From Flaccisagitta enflata (taxonomy: Eukaryota > Chaetognatha > Sagittoidea > Aphragmophora), in contig OZ231127.1 in the NCBI GenBank assembly GCA_965153355.1, positions 37,076,001 through 37,140,000 of the forward strand: 64,000 bases of DNA, in the 5' to 3' direction. The notes below the pieces were generated by a model. It was given only the letters and a program-made list of their open reading frames with translations, did no database searches and was not told the origin of the DNA. A program made the translations under genes and the position numbers. Shown piece after piece: positions 1 through 11,224 of this stretch (its first letter is position 1; the number at the start of each line of letters is the position of its first letter).

Positions 1-2351
1 GATGGAGCGCGATATATGCGATAGGGTATCAGGCTATCTAAAAAGGGCATTGTAACTACTTCATATGGGAAACTATCTGTTTTATTATAAACTTTTGTTC
101 TAAATCTACCTTCAGATATTGTAACATTCATATCTAAGACAGTTGCCCGACTCAAATCATCATTCTCCTGAGACAATTCTAAACTAGGTGGATAAATGTC
201 CTTAGCTATATCTCTAAAGTTATCTATATTGAGAGCCGTGCAGTCATCTCTATATTTGTTCAATCCTTTAAAAGATCTTGCTAAATCTAATTCTTGATTT
301 TTAACTTTACTATCTATGTATCTGAATTCATCTACCATCAAAGAGCAATCGGAAAGCCATCCTGAGCTTTTACCGCCCATGATGATTCCTCTTGTCTGTC
401 TAAATATTTTACCAAAAGCCTTAATGTATGATTCCCCAATTAGCAGGGAAATCATCTCTATAATCTCCGTCAAGCTATATGTGCACGGCTTGTTACTGTC
501 CCTTGTCCAGTATGCCGACTCATAACCTACACTAATTGATTGACATCCGCTATTCTTAGACAATTTATCTAATAACCAAGTCATGTTACTAACTAAATGA
601 CTATGCTCAAAAAGAGTATATAACGTCAAAAAATCATTAACTGATATAAGTCTAGCATCACCTTGAAAGCGATCTAAACCTGCCTTTAAGTCTGCGCTCT
701 TTTCTATGTCAAAACTATATCTAATGCCTGAAAGACCTTCATATTTTTTACATAGATTCATAAAATGTCCTTTGCACATCTTAAGAATTTTAGCTACTAT
801 CTCATCTAAGTTAGAAGTGACCCATTTTACATTACCAGCTATGTATCTAAATTTTACTGGATTCTTATGGAATTTTGGATTATGGTAAAGCATAGCTATC
901 TTTTTCTCAGGCTCTTTTGGTGCTGCGTGGTATCTATCTAATTTGATAGCTAATTCATCACAAACCTCCTGCTCTGATCTATTTACAAAGAGGTAAGTAT
1001 CGTTACCAGGCTGTGCATGGTTCATACCCAGCTCCTGACATAGCTTAATGAAATGAAATTTTCTACATGTGAAGGCAAAATTGCCCGCCGCTTTATCTAC
1101 AACTGTTATAACAAATTTACTCTGTAGTCTATCTAATTCGTTCTTACAATCTTTATCAGATAAAACTGGAGCATTCCAATGCCTGGTTCTACCTAAAAAG
1201 TCTATTCTATTGTTAACTGTTTCTACAAATTTAAGTCTCCAATTGCTAAACTTACTCTTAGGAATTTTAAATTTTCCGACTAATTTACAAACTAACTCAT
1301 CCACATTCTTTAAAAAAGCCTCCTTAACGTAATCCTTTCTAAAAACAGGAACTTCTCTGAATTTACTACCATGTGAACAAAGCTGTCTAAGTCTATCATT
1401 TCTAATGATGTTTAAATTACCCGTTGTAATGTGCCCATGATGATTATCTACAAAACTGGATTCGGCACAATCACAATCCATGTCCTCAATATCTTCATAG
1501 CTGAGGTCTTGAGCTTCTCGCAGACATTTGTTATAGTTCAAAACCTTCGATCCTATGGTTTTTCCATACGAAAAAACCTGTCTAATTAAGTTCTTGTTTT
1601 GTAAATGGCCTGGTAATAATTGGTTAACTTCCCTTGTGAAAAATACCGACTGAATATTAATCTCATCTAAGATTTTGTGCGAGAAGTCAAGCTTCCACAT
1701 GACCGAATCTACTTTCTTTTTTACTGGCCTTAGTTTTCTTGCGTAATCCACTCTATTCTCCAAATTGTATCTTATCTCCTTAGGCAGTGACTGGAAAAAA
1801 CAACTTTTATTAAATCTCTCTAGGAAAACTTTTTTCCTTCTCAAAATTACGCTTTCTAATAATCTCAAATCATTTCTAAAACTGTCTTCTAATTCCCTCT
1901 TAAATGGCTCAAAATTGTCTGAATTTATCCCTCCTTTCTTTTTAGCTTTTCTTCTCCCTCTGTTTTTCTTTCTTTTGACGTCGAAAAGGTTACAAATCCT
2001 GAAACAGTTAAAATCCAAGAAAGCCCGGTCAGTCGTATTCCCTGCTATGCCTAAAGCCTGTAGCCTGTCATTCAGACCTAATGGATAGGTCGTCTTTAGC
2101 TTAGCTATCCAGTATAACTCTCTTTCCAGTCTTCTCTTTCTAATCAGACTCTGGTCTTGATTTGGTACATTATCTGTTCTTATTTTTTCAATTATTTGAA
2201 ATCGAAGCATATCTTCTATTCTAGTATTCCTATGTCTATCATCCGACTGGAAGTGTGTATAGACTATCTGTGATTTGTCGCCCTTTCTTATCTTGTCCCA
2301 ATGTTCTCTCATTCTAACAGCAAAATTTCTTTGAGTCTCCCCTACATTCAT
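1..2351 (-). CDS. Penelope-like reverse transcriptase (GIY-YIG at N-terminus), partial
   Basis: An uninterrupted minus-strand frame of about 783 codons runs from ATG at 2351 off the left edge. Residues 1-100 resemble the second half of a GIY-YIG endonuclease: VGET, then R..EHW, then a block at about 76-96 containing RELYWIAKL and YPLGLN. A basic linker follows (about 130-145). The RT core is recognisable: KFHKNPVKFRYIAG, motif A NDFLTLYT near residue 570, QTRGIIMGGKSSG near 650, and the catalytic YRDD near 697. All RT aspartates are present. GIY-YIG placed before the RT is the permuted order described for Naiad/Chlamys Penelope-like elements, so I infer a Naiad-type element. The start is uncertain: an in-frame TGA lies 16 codons upstream, and the first half of GIY-YIG (with its CxC finger) is missing. 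The copy may therefore be 5'-truncated, use an upstream exon, or read UGA as selenocysteine. The C-terminus lies outside the window. Confidence 0.82.
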   Translation of the reverse strand, partial: MNVGETQRNFAVRMREHWDKIRKGDKSQIVYTHFQSDDRHRNTRIEDMLRFQIIEKIRTDNVPNQDQSLIRKRRLERELYWIAKLKTTYPLGLNDRLQALGIAGNTTDRAFLDFNCFRICNLFDVKRKKNRGRRKAKKKGGINSDNFEPFKRELEDSFRNDLRLLESVILRRKKVFLERFNKSCFFQSLPKEIRYNLENRVDYARKLRPVKKKVDSVMWKLDFSHKILDEINIQSVFFTREVNQLLPGHLQNKNLIRQVFSYGKTIGSKVLNYNKCLREAQDLSYEDIEDMDCDCAESSFVDNHHGHITTGNLNIIRNDRLRQLCSHGSKFREVPVFRKDYVKEAFLKNVDELVCKLVGKFKIPKSKFSNWRLKFVETVNNRIDFLGRTRHWNAPVLSDKDCKNELDRLQSKFVITVVDKAAGNFAFTCRKFHFIKLCQELGMNHAQPGNDTYLFVNRSEQEVCDELAIKLDRYHAAPKEPEKKIAMLYHNPKFHKNPVKFRYIAGNVKWVTSNLDEIVAKILKMCKGHFMNLCKKYEGLSGIRYSFDIEKSADLKAGLDRFQGDARLISVNDFLTLYTLFEHSHLVSNMTWLLDKLSKNSGCQSISVGYESAYWTRDSNKPCTYSLTEIIEMISLLIGESYIKAFGKIFRQTRGIIMGGKSSGWLSDCSLMVDEFRYIDSKVKNQELDLARSFKGLNKYRDDCTALNIDNFRDIAKDIYPPSLELSQENDDLSRATVLDMNVTISEGRFRTKVYNKTDSFPYEVVTMPFLDSLIPYRIYRAP

Positions 2352-2431
2352 TTGTTCCCTTTTTGCCTCGTTATCGCAGATCCTATTTCAAATTTCCCGC
2401 TCATTTTTGTAGAGGCGGTTTCTGAGCTCTA

Positions 2432-2517
2432 GATCTTTCCAGAACTTTCCATGACGTAATTGAAGGTTCGAGACTCGCATTCTAGAATAATTTTCGGCGT
2501 TCTGGAATATTCCGGAC
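2432..2517. promoter_or_regulatory. Cluster of heat-shock-element motifs upstream of the RT ORF
   Basis: Two perfect three-box heat shock elements (alternating TTC/GAA with 2-nt spacing) lie 80-165 bp upstream of the RT ATG: TTCCAGAACTTTC at 2437-2449 and TTCTGGAATATTC at 2500-2512, which continues into CGGA. A two-box TTCTAGAA lies at 2480-2487. HSF trimers bind such arrays in either orientation. Promoter function is inferred; I see no clear TATA box. Confidence 0.55.
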
Positions 2518-3218
2518 CGGCTTTCCCGAATCTCTCATTCGGCCATTTTTTCTCGCTTGCAAGTGGACGTAACCTCCTTAATTAATTCACATTTTCAGCA
2601 ACTTTGGCATTTTCCGGGCTTTTCACACCAAACTTTGTCACTAAAAAGGTTAGTTCCACATACATCCTACGTTTTATCACGTATTATTCACGTTTTATCC
2701 CATACGATCTTAGTTTATCCCGTTATATTGCGTTAGATCACGTTTTATACTTGGTAGATGTTGATGATTACCAGTAACAGTGGCAAAGAAAAAAACTAGA
2801 CGCTCAATATTTATCAATAACTTGTAAACCACTTATACTTTTTGCTTAAAGTCCGTGAGCATATAAAATAGCTTCAAAAACTCTACAAATCTAGCCCAAG
2901 CAGAAATTTTTAGCTCAATTTGTTCAGAAATGACATGAGATTGAAATTCAGTACTCAAATTTCTGATTGACGAATAGAGCTGATTTCAGCGCCAGAAAAC
3001 ATGACACTTTTTGTCTTACATATTCTGTAAAACGAAAAAAAGAAATAAATGATATGAAATCAAAGGTGAAAATGAAGTATTTTCAATTCTCTGCAAGATG
3101 GAATCAAGCAGAATTCATGATTTTGCTTCGTTTACAAGCTGTATCAATACAAAGTTAATCACTACAGTACGAGAATCGAAGAATTGACCAACTCCAGGGA
3201 GGCGATATCTGCCAAACC
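2518..3218. other. AT-rich intergenic stretch with short ACGTTTTATC repeats
   Basis: No gene recognised. At about 2668-2750 the motif ACGTTTTATC or close variants recurs four to five times, interspersed with CGTTAGATC/ATACGATC. The rest is unique-looking AT-rich DNA. It may be the 5' region of the adjacent retroelement. Confidence 0.4.
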
Positions 3219-6200
3219 GCTAGGAATCAAGCTAAGATTTTTTACCCTATTATGCACCTATAGGTGCTCTATATTGCTTAAGGTTTTGGAGCGAATCCGA
3301 GAATTTCATTTTTTTTTTTACAAAAAAATTTTTTTCAGTTTTTTGCTGATTTTTACCACAAAAATTACACACGAAAAAAATTCTTTCATATGTATATTAG
3401 GGCCAACGGTTTTTGCATCAAATCAATTGAACACCCCAGCCTGCAGCTTTTTTGAACAGACTATGTCTATACTGTTGAAAACTACTCGCTGTATGACTTT
3501 TCTTGGTGATTTAGAGGTGCCAGATTTGATATTTTGTTCATAACTTGATGTTGGTTGTGGTAAAAATGTCAAATTTAGGTCATTTTGGCCGCCAAATTGG
3601 GCCACTTAGACTTAGAAATCGAACCTTTAATCCATGAGATTATTAAACTAGAGCTCAAGATCTCACTAGTGGTGCAATCCGCATGCTTCTATCATTTTTC
3701 GTTTTGATTTGAGAGCATTTCAAAGATGAAAGGGTTTGAAGGGAAAATTGCAGCTTCAATCTCAGTGGCAATTTTGACATTTTTCAAAAATTTCAATATT
3801 TCACGGCTTTGGATGGACCAATCTGCATGAAATTGGTGATCAAATTGAAGAGTTTTTCCTGTTCTAGCTGATGGTAAAAAAAGATTTTGATCGATATTTC
3901 CCCCCAAAAATTTTAGAGACTGTAGAAGCAGGTGCAAAAAAGTTGATTTTTTTGCAAATTGATCAATTTTGGATGAAAAATTAGGCCACTTCCAATTCAT
4001 AAAAAGACTTCAAATCCATGAGCAAAATAAAGTACTGCTCAGGAGCTAACCAGTGGTGCAATCGGCGTGTCAATATGTTTTTGCATTTAGATTTCATAGA
4101 ACTTCAAAGATCAAAGGGTATGTCAAAATGACAATTTTTGGGTATTCTAATCTTTGAAGTTCTATAAATCTAAATGCAAATATTGACACAATTGCACCAC
4201 TGGTTAGCTCCTGATACTTTACTTTTGCTCATGATTTAAGTCTTTTATGAATTGGAAGTGGCCTAATTTTTCATCCAAAATTGATCAATTTGCAAAAAAT
4301 AATTTTTTGCACCTGCTTCTACAGTCTAAATTTTAGAATATCGATCAAATTTTTACCATCAGCTAAAATAGGAAAATTCAATTTGATCAAATTCATGCAG
4401 ATGTCCATCCAATGCCATGAATATTGAAATTTGTAAAAAATGTGGAGATGGCTGAATTTTCCTTCAAACCCTTTCATCAAATGCTCTCAAATCTAAACAA
4501 AAAATGATAGAAACATGTGGATTGCACCACTAGTGAGATCTTGAGCTCTAGTTTTATAATCTCTTGGATTAAAGGTTCGATTTCTAAGTCTAAGTGGCCC
4601 AATTTGGCGACCAAAATGACCTAAATTTGACATTTTTACCACAACCACCATCAAGTTATGATCAAAATATCAAATCTGGCACCTCTAAATCACGGAGAAA
4701 AGTCATGTAGCGAGTAGTTTTCAACAGTATAGACATAGTCTGTTTAAAAAAGCTGCAGGCTGGGGTGTTCAATTGATTTGATGCAAAAACCGTTGGCCCT
4801 AATGTATATCAGTAAGACATATTTACATAAAATTCATTTTTTGTTGGAGATTTTCTGCCCATTTTGGGGCAACGGCACCCAAAACTCGAAAAACACAAAA
4901 AGTGGAATATCTCCTCAGGTTTTCAATAAAATCTTTTGATTTTTGGTGTGGTAGTAGTTTTTGGACTCACTAATAAGTGTGCAAAATTTCAGTTCTTCAA
5001 AAAAAATTTTGACACAGTTATGAAATTTTGAAATTTTCATAAAATGCAATGTAAGAGGTTTTACCCTCCAAAATTTTTTTTTTTGAGATAAAAAATTTTG
5101 CCAATTGTTATTTTTTGACATAGTTAATAATAAATTAAGAGTTTCTGAAAAAAAATTTTAACTAGCCCTCTTAGAAAAATTTTGTTTTTCTCAAAAATCG
5201 TGAAGATGACCTCTTTTTTAAAGTTGAATAAAAACTGTTCCTGTCATCCGATCATCTTCATTTTTGGTGGAGTTGTTACCTATTATCTACCCTAACTTCA
5301 CCTAGAATTTGAGCTCACTGCGACAAACGGTTGAGGATATATTGACATTCAAAGTTACTTTGTCAGAGCGAAATCAGCAAAATTAGCATTTTTGCCATTT
5401 TTGAGCTTGCAAAAAATTTTATTTTTTCTTCCAGAGACCTCCATTTTGGCTGAAGTTACTAGGGTTTAAGCATATATTCATATTCCAAAATTTCACACTT
5501 GTCAGCCAAGCCATTTTAGGGATATGATGGTCCAAAGTTTTAAAAAACGAGTAACGAATGATCATCGAGCAATGCAAAAATGCGAGAGGCAGAGAGAATT
5601 TGATAATAATCAAAGGTCAGAACCGGTCGGTTCACGACTAACGCCAATTTTTCAACAAAAATTACAATGACAATTTTTCCAAAAAATTTGAAAAAAAAGT
5701 TGTCCTCAAGGTTTTGAATCTGGGTGAATAAGATAATTCCCAATTGTGTTGAACCCCCTTTTGGAAACCATTTTATGAAAATTTTTTGCTGATTTTTTTC
5801 TTTAAGATTTGGTTGAAAAATTGGCGTTTTTTAAAACTTAGGACCATCATATCCCTAAAACAGCTTGGCTGACAAGTGTGAAATTTTGGAATATGAATAT
5901 ATGCTTAAACCCGAGTAACTTCAGCCAAAATGGAGGTCTCTGGAAGAAAAATGAAATTTTATGCAAGCTCAAAAATGGCCAAAATGCCAATTTTGCTGAT
6001 TTTGCTCTGACAAAGTAACTTTGAACATCAATATCTCCACAACCGTTTGGCGCAGTGAGCTAAATTTTAGGTGAAGTTAGGGTAGATAATAGGTGACAAC
6101 TCCACCAGTGAATGATCGGATGACAGGAACAGTTTATTCAACTTTAAAAGGAATTCGATTTCTGAAAAAAATTTTTCTGGGACTAGTTAAAAATTTGAAA

Positions 6201-6668
6201 GCTTTATTTATTAGTTATGTCAAAATAACAATCAAAATTTCTTATTCTAAAAAATTTTCAAGTTAAAACCTCTTACATTGCATTTTGTGAATATTTCAAA
6301 ATTTCATAACTGTGTCAAATTTTTTTAAAGAACTGAAATTTTGCACACTTAATAGTGAGTCCAAAAACTACTACCACAAAAAATCAGAAGATTTTATTGA
6401 AAACCTGAGGAGATATTCTACTTTTTGTGTTTTTGAGTTTTGGGTGCCGTGCCCCAAAAAGGGCGGAAAATCTCCAACAAAAATGAATTTTATGTAAATG
6501 TATGTCTTAATATACATATGAAAGAATTTTTTTTGTGTGTAATTTTTGTGGTTAAAATCAGCAAAAACTGAAAAAAAATTTTTTGTAAAAAATGAAATTC
6601 TGGATTTTCCAAACCTTATGTAATATAGAGGCCCTATAGGTGCATAATAGGGTAAAAAAATTAGATTG
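3219..6668. repeat. Nested foldback (palindromic) repeat, ends at scaffold gap
   Basis: Outer inverted arms are about 3228-3410 and 6500-6668; both carry TTTTACCCTATTATGCACC and the following ~150 bp in opposite orientation. Between them sit two further imperfect palindromes. P1 is about 3411-4810 with its centre near 4115 (the segment with ACACCCCAGCCTGCAGC recurs inverted near 4755). P2 is about 4811-6500 with its centre near 5640. Arms differ by many small indels, so they are old rather than a read-through artefact. No coding capacity is seen. It resembles a large non-autonomous foldback transposon; the right terminus coincides with the gap. Confidence 0.75.
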
Positions 6669-6678
6669 NNNNNNNNNN
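6669..6678. other. Assembly gap (10 N) between nuclear foldback repeat and mitochondrial DNA
   Basis: Ten consecutive N. The left side is the terminal arm of the foldback repeat; the right side is the interior of nad4. Physical linkage of the two sides is therefore not shown by sequence. Confidence 0.98.
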
Positions 6679-7709
6679 GCGATGATGAATAAAAAGTAGA
6701 TAGAATGCTTCATGAATTCAACTAGTGTAATAAACATAAGTAATTCTCTTCACAAATTAACAGAAGGGGGTACTCCTATATTAATCGCTAGAAGCATAAA
6801 ACAAAAAAAAATAGCTATGGGGAATGAAATACTACCTTTATTACACGAGATGACACGTGAATGGCTACAAGAGTAAAGATAGTAGGCCAGTGAGAATAAG
6901 AAAGGAGAACAAACCCCATGTGCGATAACTATTATAATAGCACACTTATATCCGATCTCTAGGCCGCTTACAACTCCAATAGTGACCACACCTATGTGAA
7001 CCACAGATCTATAAGCGATAAGCCTTTTTATGTCATAGTTTCGGAGGCAGATAAAAGAACAATAAATAGCCCCTAGGATGGAAAGATAAACATAGACTGT
7101 TAAAATTAAGTTATTTAGTCAAGGGCAGAACAGGATGAAACCATACCTACCAAGTTTCAGGAGAACCCCAGCTAAAACTATGGAACCTGCAAGAGGAGCC
7201 TCTACATGAGCCTTAGGCAATCAGACATGGACTATGTATAGCGGAGTTTTTACACTAAACCCAATTGTTATAACAATTACATACCATAACATATAGGAGT
7301 GGTTTATGTGACTTATAAACAATGAATTCCTAATAAATACCAGAAGCAAGGGTAATGAAGAAAACACGGTGTAAAGTAATAGATATATCCTAGCCTGAAG
7401 TTTTTCAGGCTGATACCCAAAAAAAAAAACTATTATTAGCGTAGGAATCAACCTCAATTCAAAAAATACGTAAAATGTAACTCTTTTTTGACATAAAAAA
7501 AAGATAATAATAGTTATTAATAGCAGCCTACAACACAGAGAAAATAATCTACCTTTACCGATTTCATTGGAAATCACCATGTACTGAAATACTCAAAAAC
7601 TCAGGACAACAAGACTTAACTTCAAAAAGTTCTTGTTAACTATGCTAGAGGAGTCAAGACAGGATAACAGGGATAAAAAAGGTAATCTCAATAGTCTTAC
7701 ATTAGCCAT
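6679..7709 (-). CDS. nad4: NADH dehydrogenase subunit 4, 3' end cut by the gap (copy 1)
   Basis: Complex I proton-channel subunit. Start ATG at 7709 (MANVSLLSLP) overlaps the nad6 stop by eight bases (ATGGCTAA). Conserved ND4 blocks are visible: [26 protein letters not shown], then [22 protein letters not shown] and [12 protein letters not shown], followed by an [16 protein letters not shown] helix. The frame stays open to the N gap; the missing C-terminus is present in copy 2 (to 18018). Confidence 0.93.
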
Positions 7710-8112
7710 ACTCAACGCGGAGAGAACCTCGGGAAAAGTCAATTAACTCCACTACTCTCAACATTACAATGAAGAGTAGTATACCAATTATAAGGAGGAC
7801 CCCCAAGAACGCAAAAAACTCGTAGATTCCTATCGACCCAACTATAAATACTATTCTCCTAAGTGCTATCAGAACTACACTATAATATTTCTTCTGCTTA
7901 GAAAAAAACTGCAGCGGGGATAACATTAGACAGTAGGTAAATAACACTATAGTTCCACCCACATAGACGATAAATAGTACCAAACCTATAAAACCTCTAT
8001 TTATACCTAGTCAGAAAGATCTGTTCAACAATAGAGCAAGGAAAGCGCCTCCCAGTAAAAGTGGCTCGCCAATAAAAAGAAAGAGTCTACATAATAAAAC
8101 TATCATACCCAT
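7702..8112 (-). CDS. nad6: NADH dehydrogenase subunit 6 (copy 1)
   Basis: 136 codons from ATG 8112 (MGMMVLLCSLFLFIGEPLL) to TAA 7702. The diagnostic ND6 motif VLFIVYVGGTIVLFTYCLML is near the middle and four to five hydrophobic helices are evident. A later TTG at 7983 would omit the first two helices, so the upstream ATG is preferred. Overlaps nad4. Confidence 0.9.
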
Positions 8113-8189
8113 AAGGTAGAAAAAGAGACCACCTTATGATCTCTTTTTCGCTTTCTAATGTAAAAAGATTTATTAGAACAGAAAAAACA
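8113..8189 (-). promoter_or_regulatory. nad5-nad6 spacer with alternative stem-loops
   Basis: A perfect 9-bp stem AAAAAGAGA (8120-8128) / TCTCTTTTT (8140-8148). A competing pairing ATAAGGT (8111-8117) / ACCTTAT (8131-8137) overlaps the nad6 start. The first hairpin is kept in copy 2 (near 19550-19580) although its surroundings are corrupted. With tRNA punctuation absent, it is a plausible RNA-processing signal. Confidence 0.5.
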
Positions 8190-9731
8190 CTAAAAAAAAC
8201 TCAAAAATAGAATAATTAACGAAACGGAAATTAAAGGGTGAAAGGAGAAAAATAAACTTTTCAGGAATAGTAATATACCTGGACCCCCAAAGTCTTCAGT
8301 AAAACCTGAGTCTCCTATTTTAACTAATTCAGCCTTCTGAGAAAAAGATCTTGTTCTTTGAAAAGAAGGACTTAATATTAGTATAGAACTAAAGTTTTTA
8401 TCCTTGTAATTAGTTAAAATAAAACCGAACGTTATACCGATTGAGATTATAATTAAAGGTATTACTTTATCTAAAAAGAATAATATAACTGAGAATCTTA
8501 AGTTACAGCCAATGGCTAGGCCACTAGAAATGGAACATAGACCTAACAGAGTTAGAGGAAGTTTAATTTGTCATCTTAAGCCCCCGTAGCTAATGGATAC
8601 AGGTAATATGCTACTATTATTTAGACAAGCTAAACAAGCTAAATTAGTTATTTTAATTCTATAGGCAGTAGTTATACCCACTCCTATTAAAAAAAAAATG
8701 CCCCCTCAGTAGCAAGAGTAAGAAGAGTAAAATCTTTCCATAATTATATCTTTTCTATAAAAGCCCGATATGAACGGGAACCCTAATAGTGCTAAGTTTG
8801 AAATAGTTAGGAACCTAATAGGGTAAAAAATCCCTTTTCCTAAGTTACTAAATGATCGGAAGTCTTGAGAACCGTAAATAGTGTGGATTGAAATGCCTAC
8901 GCATATAAACAATAGAGCTTTGAATATAGCATGGGTAACTAGGTGAAAAAAACACAAATCTTTTTGAAAAAGAGACAAGGAGACTATTATTACTCCCAAT
9001 TGAGATAGGGTAGAAAGGGCAACAATCTTCTTAATATCTAACTCTGTGCATGCTCTTACTCCAGCTATTAGCATGGTCATCCTACCTAACAGCAGCATTC
9101 ATTCTATGGAGAATAAGTTAAAACGTAGCAGCAAGTATACACCTGCGGTTACTAAAGTGGAAGAGTGTACTAAGGCACTGACAGGAGTAGGGGCAGCTAT
9201 AGCCGAGGGTAACCAGGAGGAAAATGGAATCTGAGCACTTTTTGTTATGGATGTTATTAAAATTAGGACAGCCAACAGGTAGAAGTAGGAATAAGAGTAA
9301 AAAAACATACCTAAAATTAGAAGGAAAAAACAATCTCCTAGACGGTTTGTAAGAGCTGTAATTATACCAGAACCAAGAGACTTCCGGTTTTTGTAGTAAA
9401 TTACTAGTAGAAATGAGGTTACACCAAGGCCGTCTCACCCGATAAGAGCCCCCACTAACCTGCCTATGAAAATTAGGATGATTATTGAGGACACAAAGGA
9501 TATGACGATTAAGATGAATCGGGCATAATACTCCTCACTATCTATATAGTAATAAGATCAACTTAATACTCTAGATGAAACTACAAATAACAGAATAAAA
9601 AAACTTAGTGATCAAGAGTCAGAAATAAGACTAAAAAAGAGCGGCCCTACTGCAACAAACAGAAATCCCGAAAAATAATTAATTGTTAAAAGGACTGCTG
9701 CATAAATTACTCAGTAGTGAAATACCACCAC
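8190..9731 (-). CDS. nad5: NADH dehydrogenase subunit 5 (copy 1)
   Basis: 513 codons ending in TAG at 8190. Conserved core: [14 protein letters not shown], then [36 protein letters not shown] split by a short step, [13 protein letters not shown], and [19 protein letters not shown]. No ATN start is available; GTG at 9731 (or 9728) follows the nad4L stop by six bases and is chosen because the TAA of nad4L lies in the same frame just upstream. Downstream part (8190-8720) is intact here but corrupted in copy 2. Confidence 0.92.
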
Positions 9732-9737
9732 AGGATC

Positions 9738-9986
9738 TTACTCAAATAAGGAGATATGGTTAAGACCAGTATTCCGTATATAACTGACAAGAATACCTAA
9801 TCCAACTGCCGCTTCACAGGCCCCAACACTGAGAAATAGAGAAGAGAAAAAAAGTTCGGATTTAATTCTAAATCAAACAAATATAAGAAGCACCAGACAC
9901 TCTAAATTAAGTAAGAGTCTGAGAACATCGTTTTTTTTTTTCAGTAAGCCTAAATATACTATGAAAATGCAGGTACTAAACAACAT
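9738..9986 (-). CDS. nad4L: NADH dehydrogenase subunit 4L (copy 1)
   Basis: About 82 codons. Start ATG 9986 (MLFSTCIFMVYLGLL; a GTG lies one codon upstream), stop TAA 9738. Carries the ND4L signature LLLNLECLVLLMFV and, near the C-terminus, SVGACEAAVGLGILVSYMR. Sits between nad5 and cob on the same strand, in the usual nad4L-nad5 proximity. Confidence 0.88.
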
Positions 9987-10022
9987 CACTCATGCAAAGA
10001 AAAGATTTAAACCAAGCCGAAA

Positions 10023-11149
10023 TTAATTAATTGAGCTATCCCACAAAGAACGTAAGGGAGTAACTACCAAAAAGAAAAAGAAATAAACAAGGGAGAAGAA
10101 CTGTCTTACGCTTACGTAAGGGTCTTCCACAGGCCAGGCCCCCCCTAATGTAAGCATAAAGAAAGAAATCACAAAAACCCAAAAAAATATTTTTGACAAC
10201 GGATAAAAAGTGTTTCTCTTTATTCTATTTACATGAATAAAAGGTAGTACTAAAAGAACTAGTAGGGACCCAAATAGGCCCAGCACTCCTCCTAAATTTG
10301 GGGTTGAACGCACCAGGAGAATTGCGTATACAAGAAATATCACTCTGGAACAATGTGAGAGGTGACCATAGGGTTAGCCGCGATAAAATTATCGGGTTCA
10401 CCTAAATAATTGGGGTCGAATAGAACAAGGGATAAAAGAAGGAACAGTATAACAACGAAACCCACTACGTCTTTGACTGAATAATACCAATGAAAGGGTA
10501 CTTTTTCAGGATTAGAGTTTAATCCTAGAGGATTATTTCTCCCCGTCGAGTGTAGGAAAAAGATGTGGATACCAGCTATTGCTGCTACTATAAATGGGAC
10601 TATAAAATGGAAAGTGAAAAATCGTGTTAGCGTCGCGTTATCCACCGCAAATCCCCCCCATAGTCATGTAACAAGTCTGGGACCAAAATATGGGAAGGCT
10701 GAAAATAAATTGGTAATTACTGTGGCCCCTCAGAATCTTATTTGCCCCCAGGGCAAAACGTAACCAAGGAATGCAGCGGCTATAACAAGGATCAACAGGA
10801 CTACCCCTGTGATTCATGTTTTTACGAACATATAACTCCTATAATAAAGACCACGCCCGACGTGGCAGTAAAGACAGATGAAAAAAAAAGAAGCTCCGTT
10901 AGCGTGCATAGATCGAAGTGCTCAACCAGAATTTACATCACGGAAAATATGTCTAACTGAAGAAAAGGCTAAATTCACGTCAGCAGTATAATGTATGGCT
11001 AGGAAAATACCCGTAGCTAATTGAATTGTTAATACTAGGCCCAGTAACCTACCGAAATTTCACCAAATTGAAAAATTCAAAGGACTAGGTAGATCGATTA
11101 AGGTACCGTTAACAATTTTGATTAAAGGATTTTCATGGCGCAATCGCAT
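10023..11149 (-). pseudogene. cob: Cytochrome b, frameshifted near 10290-10370 (copy 1)
   Basis: Complex III subunit. ATG 11149 ([15 protein letters not shown]). Haem-binding and Qo regions are seen: [67 protein letters not shown]. Compared with copy 2 ([21 protein letters not shown]) copy 1 has lost a Pro codon in the PPH motif, lost four bases in the LFAYA region and gained six after it, so the last ~105 codons are out of frame. Everything outside that ~80-bp patch is fine. Either assembly error or nuclear decay. Confidence 0.9.
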
Positions 11150-11224
11150 TTTGTTTGTGTAAAAAACATGTATATAAACTTTGCTATGTAGTTGATACAA
11201 CATATTTCTGAAAAAAATAAGAAC
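11150..11224. promoter_or_regulatory. Divergent cob / rrnL spacer, putative mitochondrial control region
   Basis: The only place where the two coding blocks diverge. About 75 nt, AT-rich, with a hairpin GTTGATACAAC (stem GTTG/CAAC) flanked by TAT/ATA near 11190-11210. Identical in copy 2 (22524-22598). Bidirectional promoter function is inferred from gene orientation. Confidence 0.45.

Noticed and set aside
2352-3200. Hammerhead ribozyme upstream of the Penelope-like ORF
   Set aside because: Such ribozymes occur in many Penelope-like elements, but no CTGATGA...GAAA core was found on the minus strand here.
9118-9438. Overlapping 106-codon frame in nad5 (also at 20488)
   Set aside because: Out-of-frame shadow of nad5, which reads through with conserved ND5 motifs under the mitochondrial code.
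10563-10960. Plus-strand frames across cob
   Set aside because: Antisense shadows of cytochrome b.
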